A stretch of 64,000 nt of DNA from Halobacillus_B rhizosphaerae (GTDB lineage Bacteria; Bacillota; Bacilli; Bacillales; Halobacillaceae): positions 62,001-126,000 of the forward strand of contig NZ_JAUTWQ010000006.1 in the NCBI RefSeq assembly GCF_046719735.1, given 5' to 3'. Shown here piece after piece: positions 1 to 8,512 of the stretch. Every line of letters begins with the position of its first letter. The stretch's first letter is position 1. The notes below the pieces were generated by a model, which was not told the origin of the DNA, ran no database searches, and worked only from the letters and a program-made list of their open reading frames with translations. The position numbers and the translations under genes were made by a program.

Positions 1-2
1 CT

Positions 3-440
3 GCGTTCATTTTAATGGGAACGATGTTTTCGCTCAGCCAGGTAGGAGTGAATACTCCCATTTGGCATATTGTAGTTACCTACATTTTCCTAATGTTCTC
101 GATATCTGCCATTATGATGCCTGCTCAAACGAACGGACTGAATCAGCTGCCTAAGAAACTTTATCCCCATGGAACAGCGATTATGAATACCTTGCAGCCT
201 GTTTCTGGTGCCATCGGGGTTTCCGTATTTATCAGCATCATGACTTCAAAACAGGACAGCTACTTAGCCCATGCTGAGGACCCTTCCTCCGCTCAAACTA
301 TGACTCAGTCTTTAGTTTCTGGCGTAGAGCTCGTTTATCTAGTCGCATTCGGTGTGGCAGCCGCAGGTTTCCTTTTATCTTTATTCATTAAAAAGGCTTC
401 TCCCGATGACTTAGCTTCGGCTGAAATGGAGCAGTCATAG
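3..440 (+). CDS. MFS drug exporter, DHA2 (EmrB/QacA/LmrB) branch, 3' part
   Basis: This is the C-terminal part of a 14-helix drug:H+ antiporter of the major facilitator superfamily. The frame is open through the left edge, so the true start and most of the gene lie outside the window. The remaining segment has the last transmembrane helices and the family-typical strings NGLNQLP and PHGTAIMNT, followed by 'SGAIGVSVFISIM', a helix and a short charged tail. These segments are characteristic of LmrB/QacA-type exporters, which pump drugs or other hydrophobic compounds out of the cell using proton-motive force. The gene converges on the GH20 operon and shares a stem-loop with it. The substrate cannot be deduced from this fragment. 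Confidence 0.85.
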   Translation, partial: AFILMGTMFSLSQVGVNTPIWHIVVTYIFLMFSISAIMMPAQTNGLNQLPKKLYPHGTAIMNTLQPVSGAIGVSVFISIMTSKQDSYLAHAEDPSSAQTMTQSLVSGVELVYLVAFGVAAAGFLLSLFIKKASPDDLASAEMEQS

Positions 441-471
441 GAAACAGCATGGAAGATTAAATAGAATTAAA

Positions 472-514
472 CAACAGCCCAGAACCACTTGCAACTAGTG
501 GTTCTGGGTTGTTG
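472..514. terminator. Bidirectional stem-loop between convergent genes
   Basis: An 18-bp stem (472-489 with 497-514, one G.U pair) lies between the MFS gene and the GH20 gene. On the minus strand it is followed by a T-rich stretch, so it probably ends the sugar-utilisation operon. On the plus strand the T-tract is poor. Confidence 0.7.
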
Positions 515-547
515 CGTTCCTCAGACTTAGATGGACTGAAGTATTCT

Positions 548-2428
548 TCAAATAGGATTGGCGGAAATAATGTCTTTGTATTGATTGCATCTTAGATAAG
601 GAGAGATCGCACCTGGTTCACCATAGTCCAGTGATTTTTCTTCCAGCTCAGGGAGGGCTGTGAGGGTTCCTTCTAAATATTGCGTGAGTCTATGGATCGC
701 CGTCTCTACTCTTGACCGTAACCCTCCATAGCGAATATCTAAGATCTCCCATCCAAACGGCTTGTTTCTCTCCATCCATTGCGAGTAGTGAGCCCATTTA
801 AGATGATTGATTTTTTCTAGGAGAAGCGGAAACTCGTCTTTCATCAAAGAATGGAGACTGGTTCGGTCTTTTTCCCGATAAAATTTCCTAATTCTGCATC
901 CTAATTCACTTTTTATACTTAATACCTCGCAAAGAGCAGCAGGAACTTGAAAAAGCGATTTCCATTCTCCAGCTTGCGCCCCACTTATTTGTAAGGATTG
1001 GTGCAAGTCTTTGTAATAATGGTTAAGAGAAACGTCATCCAGATGATGATCAAATAGGCCGGTCAATGGGTCTTGCCATAATAGATACTTAGCAGGATTG
1101 GCCGGCTCCAGCTGACTGTCTCCCGAACCAGGTGGAAGATCTAATTCTCCCAATTGGAGAAAAGAGCTCATCTCTGCTCCTGAACAAAATCGAAATCGTT
1201 TGCTCAACTTATCGTCGGTTACTTCCAAGGAATATCCGTGCTCTGCATACAGCTGAAGTCCTAAAAGACTCGTAAATGGATCAGTTTCTGCCCCGTCATC
1301 TCCCCAAAGTGTCGCGATAACTTCTTTCACTCCTGCTTTCTTGCATGCCATTAATGCAGGATGAGTGGTTCGAAAGGCTTTCTGATAGTGAACAGAATTG
1401 CCATTCCACGTCCATAAACCTCCAGCAAAAATAGGATCGCTGCCAAATTGTTGATGTTTTTGAAGGAATTCCTGATAGAAGTCTTCATCTTCATGATAAT
1501 AATCCCAGTATACATACTGCATGTCTTTTGGAATATCGTTCAAGACCGCTTGTGGAATCACAGCTTGGTCATCGTAATAACTCCCCGTGGATGAGGCCAT
1601 CCGAAAATACATATCACTCCACATCATCGGCCTTAATTCTAACGATTTGGCCATTTGATAAACTTGGTTCAAGTGAGAGCTCATGATGGAATAAGCAGAA
1701 GAAAATCCATGCTGATTAAGAAATTCCCCTCTTCCAAGAAAGTGAGCTTCATCCATTCCAATATGAACACGTTTCGAACGAAAAGGCTGAGTAGCGGAAA
1801 GGAGCATTTGGTTAATGAGTTCACTGGTATCCTTGGATCCTGCAAGTAAAATATCATCTGTATCCTTAAATCGCTGAGAGCTGCTCCAGCGCAGGAAATT
1901 GGAAAGATGAGCTAACGTCTGAATGGCCGGTATGACCTCTATGCCAAATTGATCGGCATACTCGTCAATGTGCAATAATTCCTCTTGCGTATATCTCCCC
2001 CGTTTATAACCGAAATAAGGCTGGGCTGCCAGCTCGTAGGTATCCTCCATGTAGAGCATGACGAGATTTAGCCCCATTATTGCCATTTTTCTCATTAGCC
2101 GGTGGATTTGGTCTGGTTTGAGGACCGCGTTTCGCGAACAATCCAGCATTGCGCCATTTAAAATAAATTGGGGATGCTCGCACAAGTGAAAAGTAGACTT
2201 CTCTCTTGCATGCTCAAGCAGCAGACCGAGAGCTCTAAAGAAATGGATTTTCTCTTTAAATCCGATAAATCCTCCCTGATGAGTTAGAGAGACTTCAATT
2301 CTCTCTTTTTTCCATTGCTCGATTTTAATCAGTAACCCTTGCTTAGAAATACAAAATGCATACTCTTTCTCCAATTCCTCTATCCCCGGCTGCAGGCCAT
2401 CTAAATCGCCCTGTAAAAAGAGTTTCAT
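548..2428 (-). CDS. Glycoside hydrolase family 20 (beta-N-acetylhexosaminidase-like)
   Basis: Predicted exo-acting GH20 enzyme of 626 residues that would release terminal N-acetylhexosamine from oligosaccharides. The catalytic Asp-Glu pair typical of GH20 (substrate-assisted mechanism) is visible as HIGMDEAH at about residues 222-229 (D226, E227). It is preceded by the barrel-start segment 'GAMLDCSRNAVLK' near residue 92 and 'HIDEYADQFGIEVIP' near residue 153. There is no signal peptide, so it acts in the cytoplasm on imported oligosaccharides. I chose the ATG at 2428 because AAGGAGGG lies just upstream; the longer frame back to 2470 would overlap the upstream oxidoreductase. It is the last gene of the ABC-transporter operon. 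The family call is good; the exact sugar (GlcNAc or GalNAc) is unknown. Confidence 0.82.
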   Translation of the reverse strand: MKLFLQGDLDGLQPGIEELEKEYAFCISKQGLLIKIEQWKKERIEVSLTHQGGFIGFKEKIHFFRALGLLLEHAREKSTFHLCEHPQFILNGAMLDCSRNAVLKPDQIHRLMRKMAIMGLNLVMLYMEDTYELAAQPYFGYKRGRYTQEELLHIDEYADQFGIEVIPAIQTLAHLSNFLRWSSSQRFKDTDDILLAGSKDTSELINQMLLSATQPFRSKRVHIGMDEAHFLGRGEFLNQHGFSSAYSIMSSHLNQVYQMAKSLELRPMMWSDMYFRMASSTGSYYDDQAVIPQAVLNDIPKDMQYVYWDYYHEDEDFYQEFLQKHQQFGSDPIFAGGLWTWNGNSVHYQKAFRTTHPALMACKKAGVKEVIATLWGDDGAETDPFTSLLGLQLYAEHGYSLEVTDDKLSKRFRFCSGAEMSSFLQLGELDLPPGSGDSQLEPANPAKYLLWQDPLTGLFDHHLDDVSLNHYYKDLHQSLQISGAQAGEWKSLFQVPAALCEVLSIKSELGCRIRKFYREKDRTSLHSLMKDEFPLLLEKINHLKWAHYSQWMERNKPFGWEILDIRYGGLRSRVETAIHRLTQYLEGTLTALPELEEKSLDYGEPGAISPYLRCNQYKDIISANPI

Positions 2429-2442
2429 AACACCCTCCTTCC

Positions 2443-3408
2443 TTAACTTAATTCGATAACTTCGCCGCAATTATGAGATTGATAGATTGCTTCAACTACT
2501 TTTATTACTGATTGACCATACCAGCTGGAATTCTCGAGCTCTGCCTTCCCTTCAATCGCATCCGTTAATTCAGTTAGCTGACTGGAAAAAGGAGAGAATG
2601 CTTCAGGAGAGATCACCCTTTCGTAATCCCCATCCACGCTTTTCCAAACTCCTTTCCCGGTTTCTACTTTAAGCATTCCTTTGGCACAAATGAACTCTGT
2701 ACTATTTCGCGGGACGCCTTGATAACCAGAAATCAGGATAGTTGCTGGAATTCCTTCGGCTGTTTGCAAATATACTATCCCGCTCCCCTCAATATCTGAA
2801 TGCGTGCCAGATTCAAAAGTCAAATTAGCCAGTACTTTAGAAAAACGAGTCGAAAGCATCCACTGAAGCTTATCTATTGAATGAACACCTATGTTCATCA
2901 TTACTCCCCCGCCTGATTTAGATCGATCCAAAAACCAGTCCGGTCGTTCCGAAACAAAATAATTCATATGTCTCTCTTCTTTAACCATCAAAACCTTTCC
3001 AAGTTCTTCCTTACGAATGATTTCTTTCGCTACCATATTTTCTGTAAAATAGTGTTGAATATGCCCCACTAGAAGCTGAATGTTGTAATGTTCTGCAGCA
3101 GTGATGATCTCCCTGCACTCTGCAGTATTAAGTGCCATTGGTTTTTCAAGTAATATGTGACAGCCTTGAGAAGCGCAGAATAAGGCCGCTTCTTTATGCA
3201 GAAAATGAGGTAAACTGATAATCACGATATCAGGAGACTCATTGAGGATCATTTCCTTATAATTCAGATACTTGCGGAAAGGATAATTTGTAAGTTTTTC
3301 TTTAACAATATCAGCAATAGCCACCACTCTTAGATCTGTCCTTTTTTCCAGAGCTTCGATATGTTCTTTGGCGATGATCCCCGCTCCAATTAAAGCTGCT
3401 TTCCACAT
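2443..3408 (-). CDS. Gfo/Idh/MocA family NAD(P)-dependent sugar oxidoreductase
   Basis: Cytoplasmic oxidoreductase of 321 residues that oxidises or epimerises a sugar or inositol-type substrate using NAD(P). The N-terminal Rossmann fold shows GAGIIA at residues 8-13, the family EKP motif at residues 88-90 (hydride-transfer/substrate Lys89), and a GG(x)nGxHxID segment around residues 167-179 with His176. I prefer the ATG at 3408, which places the nucleotide-binding loop at the usual distance from the start; a start at 3438 would add an unneeded leader. It is separated by 14 nt from GH20 downstream and 33 nt from the isomerase upstream, so the three are co-transcribed. Substrate is inferred only from context (aminosugar or uronate catabolism). 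Confidence 0.82.
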   Translation of the reverse strand: MWKAALIGAGIIAKEHIEALEKRTDLRVVAIADIVKEKLTNYPFRKYLNYKEMILNESPDIVIISLPHFLHKEAALFCASQGCHILLEKPMALNTAECREIITAAEHYNIQLLVGHIQHYFTENMVAKEIIRKEELGKVLMVKEERHMNYFVSERPDWFLDRSKSGGGVMMNIGVHSIDKLQWMLSTRFSKVLANLTFESGTHSDIEGSGIVYLQTAEGIPATILISGYQGVPRNSTEFICAKGMLKVETGKGVWKSVDGDYERVISPEAFSPFSSQLTELTDAIEGKAELENSSWYGQSVIKVVEAIYQSHNCGEVIELS

Positions 3409-3441
3409 TCTGATCTCTCCCTCGACACGATCCATCATCCA

Positions 3442-4209
3442 TTAAGTTCGCAATAAATTCTGTAAATAATGGCGGTCCTGTAAAGCGTTGTTGTAAACTA
3501 CCTCCTGATTCTCATTGGGGCAGGAAGTACCTTTTGCGAATTCCATTGAATACGTTCCAGCAAACTTCTGGTTCCTTAATATTGCTGCCCGCTTCTTCAC
3601 GAACTCTTCTTCGTCTGCTAAATGATGAAACGACTGACTCTTGTATAAACTAACGTGCGCATGAGTGACGGTGCTCCCTAGACAATCGAACCAACGCTTC
3701 AGATCCTGCTGTTCATTAAACGGGTGAACAATCGCCTCAAACTGGCTGCTTCCTAGCTCATCATAAATTCGCGCCACCTCGAATGGATCTTCCATGATCG
3801 TTCCCGGGTGGCATTCGCACAGCAGACGGCAGCCCGCAGGCAAATCTCTTTTCCATATCTGAAGATTTTCCAAATAACGTTCTTCTAGATCTGGTTTGCT
3901 TCCTAAATTAAATTTTACCTTATTAACCTGCAGCTCTCTGATCATATTAGCAGAGGACTCTCGTTCTTCTTCGTATCCATCTTCAAATCGCACATAAGAG
4001 TTATAAGTATCAACCTTGAACGGACTCTTCTTCAAGAGTTGGACTTCTTCCTTCTGTGCTTTTATTACGTGATTCTCCCACAGCTCCAGTCCATCGAAAC
4101 CATCTTCCTTAAACCGTTCCAACCATTCGCTGACAAGGATCGAAGGGGTTCGATGTGTTTCCCAGCGATTTCTTTCCAATAAAACCGTATTGATTAGAAA
4201 GCGATTCAC
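3442..4209 (-). CDS. Sugar phosphate isomerase/epimerase, AP-endonuclease-2-like TIM barrel
   Basis: Protein of 255 residues resembling the xylose-isomerase-like TIM barrel family (IolE/IolH/hydroxypyruvate isomerase type), which interconverts sugars or sugar acids using a divalent metal. Visible family features are 'FDGLELWENH' near the N-terminus with a metal-ligand-type Glu, 'CRLLCECHPG', 'EAIVHPFNE', and 'THAHVSLYK'. The start is GTG at 4209, supported by GGAGG six bases upstream and by the upstream regulator ending at 4224. It sits between the regulator and the oxidoreductase in the sugar operon. The specific reaction is not deducible. Confidence 0.72.
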   Translation of the reverse strand: MNRFLINTVLLERNRWETHRTPSILVSEWLERFKEDGFDGLELWENHVIKAQKEEVQLLKKSPFKVDTYNSYVRFEDGYEEERESSANMIRELQVNKVKFNLGSKPDLEERYLENLQIWKRDLPAGCRLLCECHPGTIMEDPFEVARIYDELGSSQFEAIVHPFNEQQDLKRWFDCLGSTVTHAHVSLYKSQSFHHLADEEEFVKKRAAILRNQKFAGTYSMEFAKGTSCPNENQEVVYNNALQDRHYLQNLLRT

Positions 4210-4223
4210 TTCTCTCCTCCTTC

Positions 4224-5162
4224 TCAGCCTAAAGCCGGAAACGAACACAAGGACTGCTTAAAATAGTCGAAGTTAATATCGTACACATAGCGGGGACGTC
4301 CTCTGTTATGAAGCTGTTCCTCCCCTATCACTGCCGCTACTTTATGCTCTTCTAGTGTGGTAAGAATTCTGCGGGCACTTCTCATAGTGATCGAGAATCC
4401 TCTTGCCAGTTCAGCTGTTGTTAATCGGTTCGTCCCTTTTGCCTGGCATAGGGAATGAAGTTTGTGAAGAGTCGCCCCGCTTACACCGATCCGCTTCAGT
4501 TCTGCTAATGAGGCAAAATCTTCAACACGGAAAGGAAGTTCTGGAGATGCATTCTGCAAATGGTTAAGAGCTGACTGTACCTTGATTAACGCCTCTTCAA
4601 TACAAGGAAGGGATGGGGTAAGCAGCCAAGTCTTGATGTCCTTCTCTCTCAACCTTCGATAGACTTCCTCGTGCCCCGTCAGTACGCCTTGGACTTTACC
4701 CATTTCCCATAACTCTGTATGATGATCGATCAGCCTCTCAGGCGGGGTTTGATAAATATCGCACATATACATCGCAAGATAGCGCCCCATTCCCTCATCT
4801 TCTATTTGCGCTTTCATTGACTCTTCTCCGAAAAAATCCACACTTATGGGATAAGACATCGGAGTCTCGCTGCATTCGTAGAAGTATTTTAATAGACCTG
4901 CGTATAAAGCCGTTACCGAAAACTGCAATTTAAATACTGGAAGATCGCCAGTTGTCTTAATTAAAGAAACATGTAAAGAAATTGGAACAGGTTCTGTATA
5001 GAAAACACCGTCAAAATTTCTCCATTGAATGTTTTTTATTAATTTACTTTGTAGTTCATTGTGTTGAATGGAAACTAGGTTTAACTGTTTATATTCTCTT
5101 CCGGCAGTGTTTACCTTTTTTATGGTGTCTCCTCTGCCAATCACTAGTAAATTAAAGCTCAC
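4224..5162 (-). CDS. Probable transcriptional regulator with C-terminal winged helix
   Basis: Protein of 312 residues with a C-terminal helix-turn-helix: 'RLTTAELARGFSITMRSARR' followed by 'ILTTLEEHKVAAV' and the wing-like 'GRPRYVYDINF'. This is the layout of a winged-helix DNA-binding domain. The N-terminal 200 residues contain alternating beta-strand and helix patterns ('LLVIGRGD', 'GVFYTEPVPISLHV', 'VQGVLTGHEEVYRRL') suggesting a ligand-sensing domain, but I do not recognise its family. A GTG at 5162 is the best start given AGGATG upstream; a TTG at 5180 in the same frame lacks a ribosome binding site. It lies inside the sugar operon after the two permeases, so it probably senses an intermediate of this pathway and controls the locus. 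No membrane segment is visible. Confidence 0.65.
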   Translation of the reverse strand: MSFNLLVIGRGDTIKKVNTAGREYKQLNLVSIQHNELQSKLIKNIQWRNFDGVFYTEPVPISLHVSLIKTTGDLPVFKLQFSVTALYAGLLKYFYECSETPMSYPISVDFFGEESMKAQIEDEGMGRYLAMYMCDIYQTPPERLIDHHTELWEMGKVQGVLTGHEEVYRRLREKDIKTWLLTPSLPCIEEALIKVQSALNHLQNASPELPFRVEDFASLAELKRIGVSGATLHKLHSLCQAKGTNRLTTAELARGFSITMRSARRILTTLEEHKVAAVIGEEQLHNRGRPRYVYDINFDYFKQSLCSFPALG

Positions 5163-5189
5163 ATTCCCACATCCTATCAACCGTATTGA

Positions 5190-6020
5190 TTACTTCAGGC
5201 CTGAGGAACTTGCTCCTTTCACAAAAAATTTCTCTGTAAATAGGAAGACGACTAAGATCGGCACGAGTGTCATTAATGCAGCTGCTACCAAATATTGTTC
5301 CTTGCCAAACCAAGCACCCGACATAGAAAGTACTCCAATCGGCAAAGTGAATTTATCCTCTGAAGATAAATAGATCACAGGAGCCATAATTTCATTCCAC
5401 TTCGTCATAAAAGTAAAAATGGTTAATGTAGCAAGCTGGGGTTTACACATTGGCAGGAAGATTCTCCAGTAAGTTTGAAACGGAGAACATCCGTCTAATT
5501 TAGCCGCTTCTTCATATTCTTTGGGTATCGTCAAGAAGGCTTGCCGCATCAGAAATATTCCAAATGGCTGAGCCAGCCACTCTAAAATCCATAAAGGAAC
5601 AAGGGTATCTAAAAAACCCATATTTTTAAAAATGATAAATTGAGGAATAATCATGACAACAGGAGGAATCATTAACGTGCCTAGAACCATCAAAAATAAG
5701 GAATGTTTAAATGGAAAATCTAAGCGAGCAAAAGCATAAGCCACCATCGAACACGACAATAAGGCGCCAACAACTGATAGTACCGTAACGATTAAACTAT
5801 TTAATCCATACTGAGCAAAATCAGTCATCTTCCACACGTCTAAATAATTCTGCCAGCGAAACGGGTTAGGAACCCACTCGACCGGAATCGCCGTATACTG
5901 CGTATATGTTTTTAATGAATTCAAAGCTGCCGTTACAAAAGGAGTAAGCATTAATATCGCACTGATCGTAATAATGATATAGCTTACAAGCTTTCGTTTT
6001 CTATTAGCATTTTTTTTCAT
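5190..6020 (-). CDS. Carbohydrate ABC transporter permease (MalG type)
   Basis: Inner-membrane permease of 276 residues with six predicted transmembrane helices. The cytoplasmic EAA loop that docks the ATPase is visible at about residues 168-190 (EYEEAAKLDGCSPF...FLP). The size and helix pattern match the MalG subunit of CUT1 sugar importers, which take up oligosaccharides. It follows the MalF-type permease by 30 bp in one operon with the binding lipoprotein. No ATP-binding subunit is encoded in the locus, so a shared MsmX-type ATPase is likely used. Substrate is inferred from neighbours to be an oligosaccharide containing aminosugar or uronate. Confidence 0.92.
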   Translation of the reverse strand: MKKNANRKRKLVSYIIITISAILMLTPFVTAALNSLKTYTQYTAIPVEWVPNPFRWQNYLDVWKMTDFAQYGLNSLIVTVLSVVGALLSCSMVAYAFARLDFPFKHSLFLMVLGTLMIPPVVMIIPQFIIFKNMGFLDTLVPLWILEWLAQPFGIFLMRQAFLTIPKEYEEAAKLDGCSPFQTYWRIFLPMCKPQLATLTIFTFMTKWNEIMAPVIYLSSEDKFTLPIGVLSMSGAWFGKEQYLVAAALMTLVPILVVFLFTEKFFVKGASSSGLK

Positions 6021-6050
6021 TACCTATACACCTCTGCCTTCAATTCACCC

Positions 6051-6992
6051 TCACTTTTCATAATGAACCCATTTGTTCTGTAATTTCACTTGAATTAAAG
6101 TGATGAGAAACAGCATGATAAATAAAACCCACGCAATGGCTGATGCATAACCCATTTTGAGAAAAGCAAATCCCTGCTGGAATAAATACAGCATTAATAC
6201 CATACTTGCGTTATTGGGACCGCCCGCTGCAGTAATATCACCTGAATTGCCTGTCATTACATAAATTTGTTCAAACGCCTGGAAAGTAGTGATCGTACTT
6301 AAAACTAAAACGAGAAAAGTTGTAGCTGAAATCAGTGGAATCGTTACATGCCTGAACTTTTTCAGCACACCAGCTCCTTCAATATCGGCGGCTTCATAAA
6401 GGTCTTCGGGAACATTTTGCAGACCAGCCAAGAAGATGACCATCATATAGCCGATCCCTTTCCATACGGCGACCAGAACAAGCACGGGAATGACCAGCTT
6501 TTCATCATTCAACCATTGCTGAGGCTGCAATCCGAGTTTTAGCAGAATATCATTCGCTAAACCAAATCGAGGATTGAAAATGGCATCTGCTACATAAAGG
6601 ACTACTGTCCAGGAAGAAATGACCGGTATAAAGTGTGCCATTCGATAAAACTTTAAGCCTTTCAGCTGCTGATTTAATGCCACTGCTAAGATCAAGGCAA
6701 GAATCGTCTGAGTCGGCACAAATAGCACAGTGAAGTAGATGGTATTCCAAAATGACTTCCAGAAAACCGGATCCTGAATCAGCTTATGGTAATTATCCAG
6801 GCCAATCCACTCGGGACTGTTCAGCATATCGTACTTAGAAAAACTAAAATATAAGGATGCTAGCAACGTGAAAGCAATAAATACTATAAAGTGAATCAGG
6901 TAAGGGGAAATCATAAGGATTCCCCACTTCCCTTCATTACTCAGTCTGAACGTTCTATTGCGTTTTTGTTTAGATTTGTTTGTTCTATCCAT
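6051..6992 (-). CDS. Carbohydrate ABC transporter permease (MalF/UgpA type)
   Basis: Membrane permease of 313 residues with six predicted helices, a basic cytoplasmic N-terminus, and the EAA loop at about residues 199-219 ('YEAADIEGAGVLKKFRHVT'). It forms the translocation pore with the MalG-type partner encoded 30 bp downstream. I prefer the ATG at 6992, which is preceded by GGTGAT; two in-frame GTG codons at 7001 and 6998 are alternatives. It lies 19 bp after the binding protein gene, so the three transporter genes are co-transcribed. Confidence 0.92.
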   Translation of the reverse strand: MDRTNKSKQKRNRTFRLSNEGKWGILMISPYLIHFIVFIAFTLLASLYFSFSKYDMLNSPEWIGLDNYHKLIQDPVFWKSFWNTIYFTVLFVPTQTILALILAVALNQQLKGLKFYRMAHFIPVISSWTVVLYVADAIFNPRFGLANDILLKLGLQPQQWLNDEKLVIPVLVLVAVWKGIGYMMVIFLAGLQNVPEDLYEAADIEGAGVLKKFRHVTIPLISATTFLVLVLSTITTFQAFEQIYVMTGNSGDITAAGGPNNASMVLMLYLFQQGFAFLKMGYASAIAWVLFIMLFLITLIQVKLQNKWVHYEK

Positions 6993-7011
6993 AATCACCA
7001 CACACTCTCAG

Positions 7012-8358
7012 TTACTTATTTTGATAGAATTCGTCTAACACTTTTTGAACTTCTTTGTCTGCCTCTTTCAAAGCTTTATCCACGCTGGTCTCATTGAGAA
7101 ATGCACGATCAATATTATCCCCGAATTTTTTCACCCATTCGGACCACACCGCGTTAACATCCAATGTTCCTGCGAAATCAAAGCTATCAAGAAAAGCTTG
7201 TTTATTTTCCGGTTTTTCGCCAGAATTTAAAAACAGATCAGAATTTGCTACTGATTTTTTCACAGGTACGGCTTCACCTAAAGCAGCCCATTCCTTCTGT
7301 ACTTCATCGTTTGATACCCAGTACTTAATCCATTCCCATGCAGCTTTAGCTTTGGCATCCGATGTACTATTGCTTATAATCCAGGAATTAGCGATTACTG
7401 GTGAGAAACGTTTACCGTCCGGGCCTTTAGGAAGCACGGTTACATCATAGTTCACTCCTGTTTCGTTAGCGGCTAATGCTCTTGCATAGATGCCTATCCT
7501 CATTGCAGCTGTTTGGCTCGGGAACGGAGACATGGGACTTTGGAAAGCCTGTAAATCTGATGGATCTGTGAAAATACCTCGGTCCATTCCATCGACGATA
7601 TAATTGACGGCTTCCTTATTCTCAGGTGAGTCCACTATTGAATTACGCAAATCTTCGTCAAGAACTCCTCCGCCATAAGACTTCAGTACAGGCATCCATC
7701 CTTCTGTAATATTGAAAAAGGTAAGCCCGTATTGCTTCACACTATTCGTTTTAAACCCAGATTCGTCTGCTGTCTTCCCACTGGTATCTAAAGTTAATTT
7801 AGCACCAGCTTTCTTCAGGTCTTCCCATGTCCAATTCTCATCCGGGTAGTCTACACCTGCTTTATCGAACATATCCTTGTTGTAAAAAAGCGCTCCAATT
7901 TGAATGCCCTGGGGAACAGCCCAATATTTCCCATCTGAATCTTTATTAAAATCCAATCCGTAATAGTCATCTTTATTGAGGTCTTTATTAATCCAATCCG
8001 TTAAGTCTTTGGCCGCCCCGCGTTCTGCATATTTCTGAACGAACACCCCGTCCGACAGCCAGACATCAGGAGCATTTCCTCCGGCAATTTGGGTATCCAG
8101 CTTCTGAAAAAATTGCTGGTAGGGAGCATTTTGAGTTTTCACCTTAATATCTGGATGCTGCTTCTCAAACTTCTTAATCAACTCATTCATTTTGTCATCG
8201 GCACTTCCTGAAGAATAAAACCCTAACGTTATTTCAGTCGTATCAGAATCAGAAGAACCAGAACTCGCTTTTTCTTTAGCACCCGAGCATCCGCTTAACA
8301 CAAGTAGAAAAATCAATAAACTTGCTGCCAGCCATAAACGAAACATTTTCTTGGACAA
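7012..8358 (-). CDS. Sugar ABC transporter substrate-binding lipoprotein
   Basis: Extracellular solute-binding protein (family 1) of 448 residues, anchored as a lipoprotein: a hydrophobic signal is followed by the lipobox LSGC with Cys24, then a Ser-rich linker. The mature part has the fold signatures of sugar binders, such as 'ITLGFYSSGSADDKMNELI', 'APDVWLSDG' and 'GKYWAVPQG'. The start is a TTG at 8358 with GGGGGAG placed correctly upstream; the internal ATG four codons later lacks such spacing. It is the first gene of the operon, which fits the need for more binding protein than permease. A cre-like site and a two-component system lie immediately upstream. Confidence 0.92.
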   Translation of the reverse strand: MSKKMFRLWLAASLLIFLLVLSGCSGAKEKASSGSSDSDTTEITLGFYSSGSADDKMNELIKKFEKQHPDIKVKTQNAPYQQFFQKLDTQIAGGNAPDVWLSDGVFVQKYAERGAAKDLTDWINKDLNKDDYYGLDFNKDSDGKYWAVPQGIQIGALFYNKDMFDKAGVDYPDENWTWEDLKKAGAKLTLDTSGKTADESGFKTNSVKQYGLTFFNITEGWMPVLKSYGGGVLDEDLRNSIVDSPENKEAVNYIVDGMDRGIFTDPSDLQAFQSPMSPFPSQTAAMRIGIYARALAANETGVNYDVTVLPKGPDGKRFSPVIANSWIISNSTSDAKAKAAWEWIKYWVSNDEVQKEWAALGEAVPVKKSVANSDLFLNSGEKPENKQAFLDSFDFAGTLDVNAVWSEWVKKFGDNIDRAFLNETSVDKALKEADKEVQKVLDEFYQNK

Positions 8359-8378
8359 ATTGTCTCCCCCTTTAAGTT

Positions 8379-8392
8379 TGGTGGCGTTTACA
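8379..8392 (-). promoter_or_regulatory. Candidate cre (CcpA) operator before the sugar ABC operon
   Basis: Read on the minus strand, TGTAAACGCCACCA matches 12 of 14 positions of the consensus TGWAANCGNTNWCA by my count. It lies between a TACAAT -10-like hexamer (8398-8403) and the start codon, a position typical for catabolite repression by roadblock. Function is inferred from motif and position only. Confidence 0.5.
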
Positions 8393-8450
8393 TTTTTATT
8401 GTAATCCTTATTTTTTTTACCATAAATGGAAATTCATTTGAAAGTTTGTG

Positions 8451-8491
8451 TTTATTTCAATAAAATGAAAATAAACAATATTCGCAATATT
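8451..8491. promoter_or_regulatory. Two AT-rich palindromes between divergent ABC operon and histidine kinase
   Basis: Positions 8451-8475 form a near-perfect dyad (arms TTTATTTCAAT and ATGAAAATAAA around AAA). Directly after it, 8477-8491 is AATATT-CGC-AATATT. Both lie upstream of the kinase gene start and could be binding sites for the AraC-type regulator encoded next door or for the operon's own regulator. Role inferred from symmetry and position. Confidence 0.4.
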
Positions 8492-8512
8492 TTCCATTAA
8501 GGAGAATGACTT

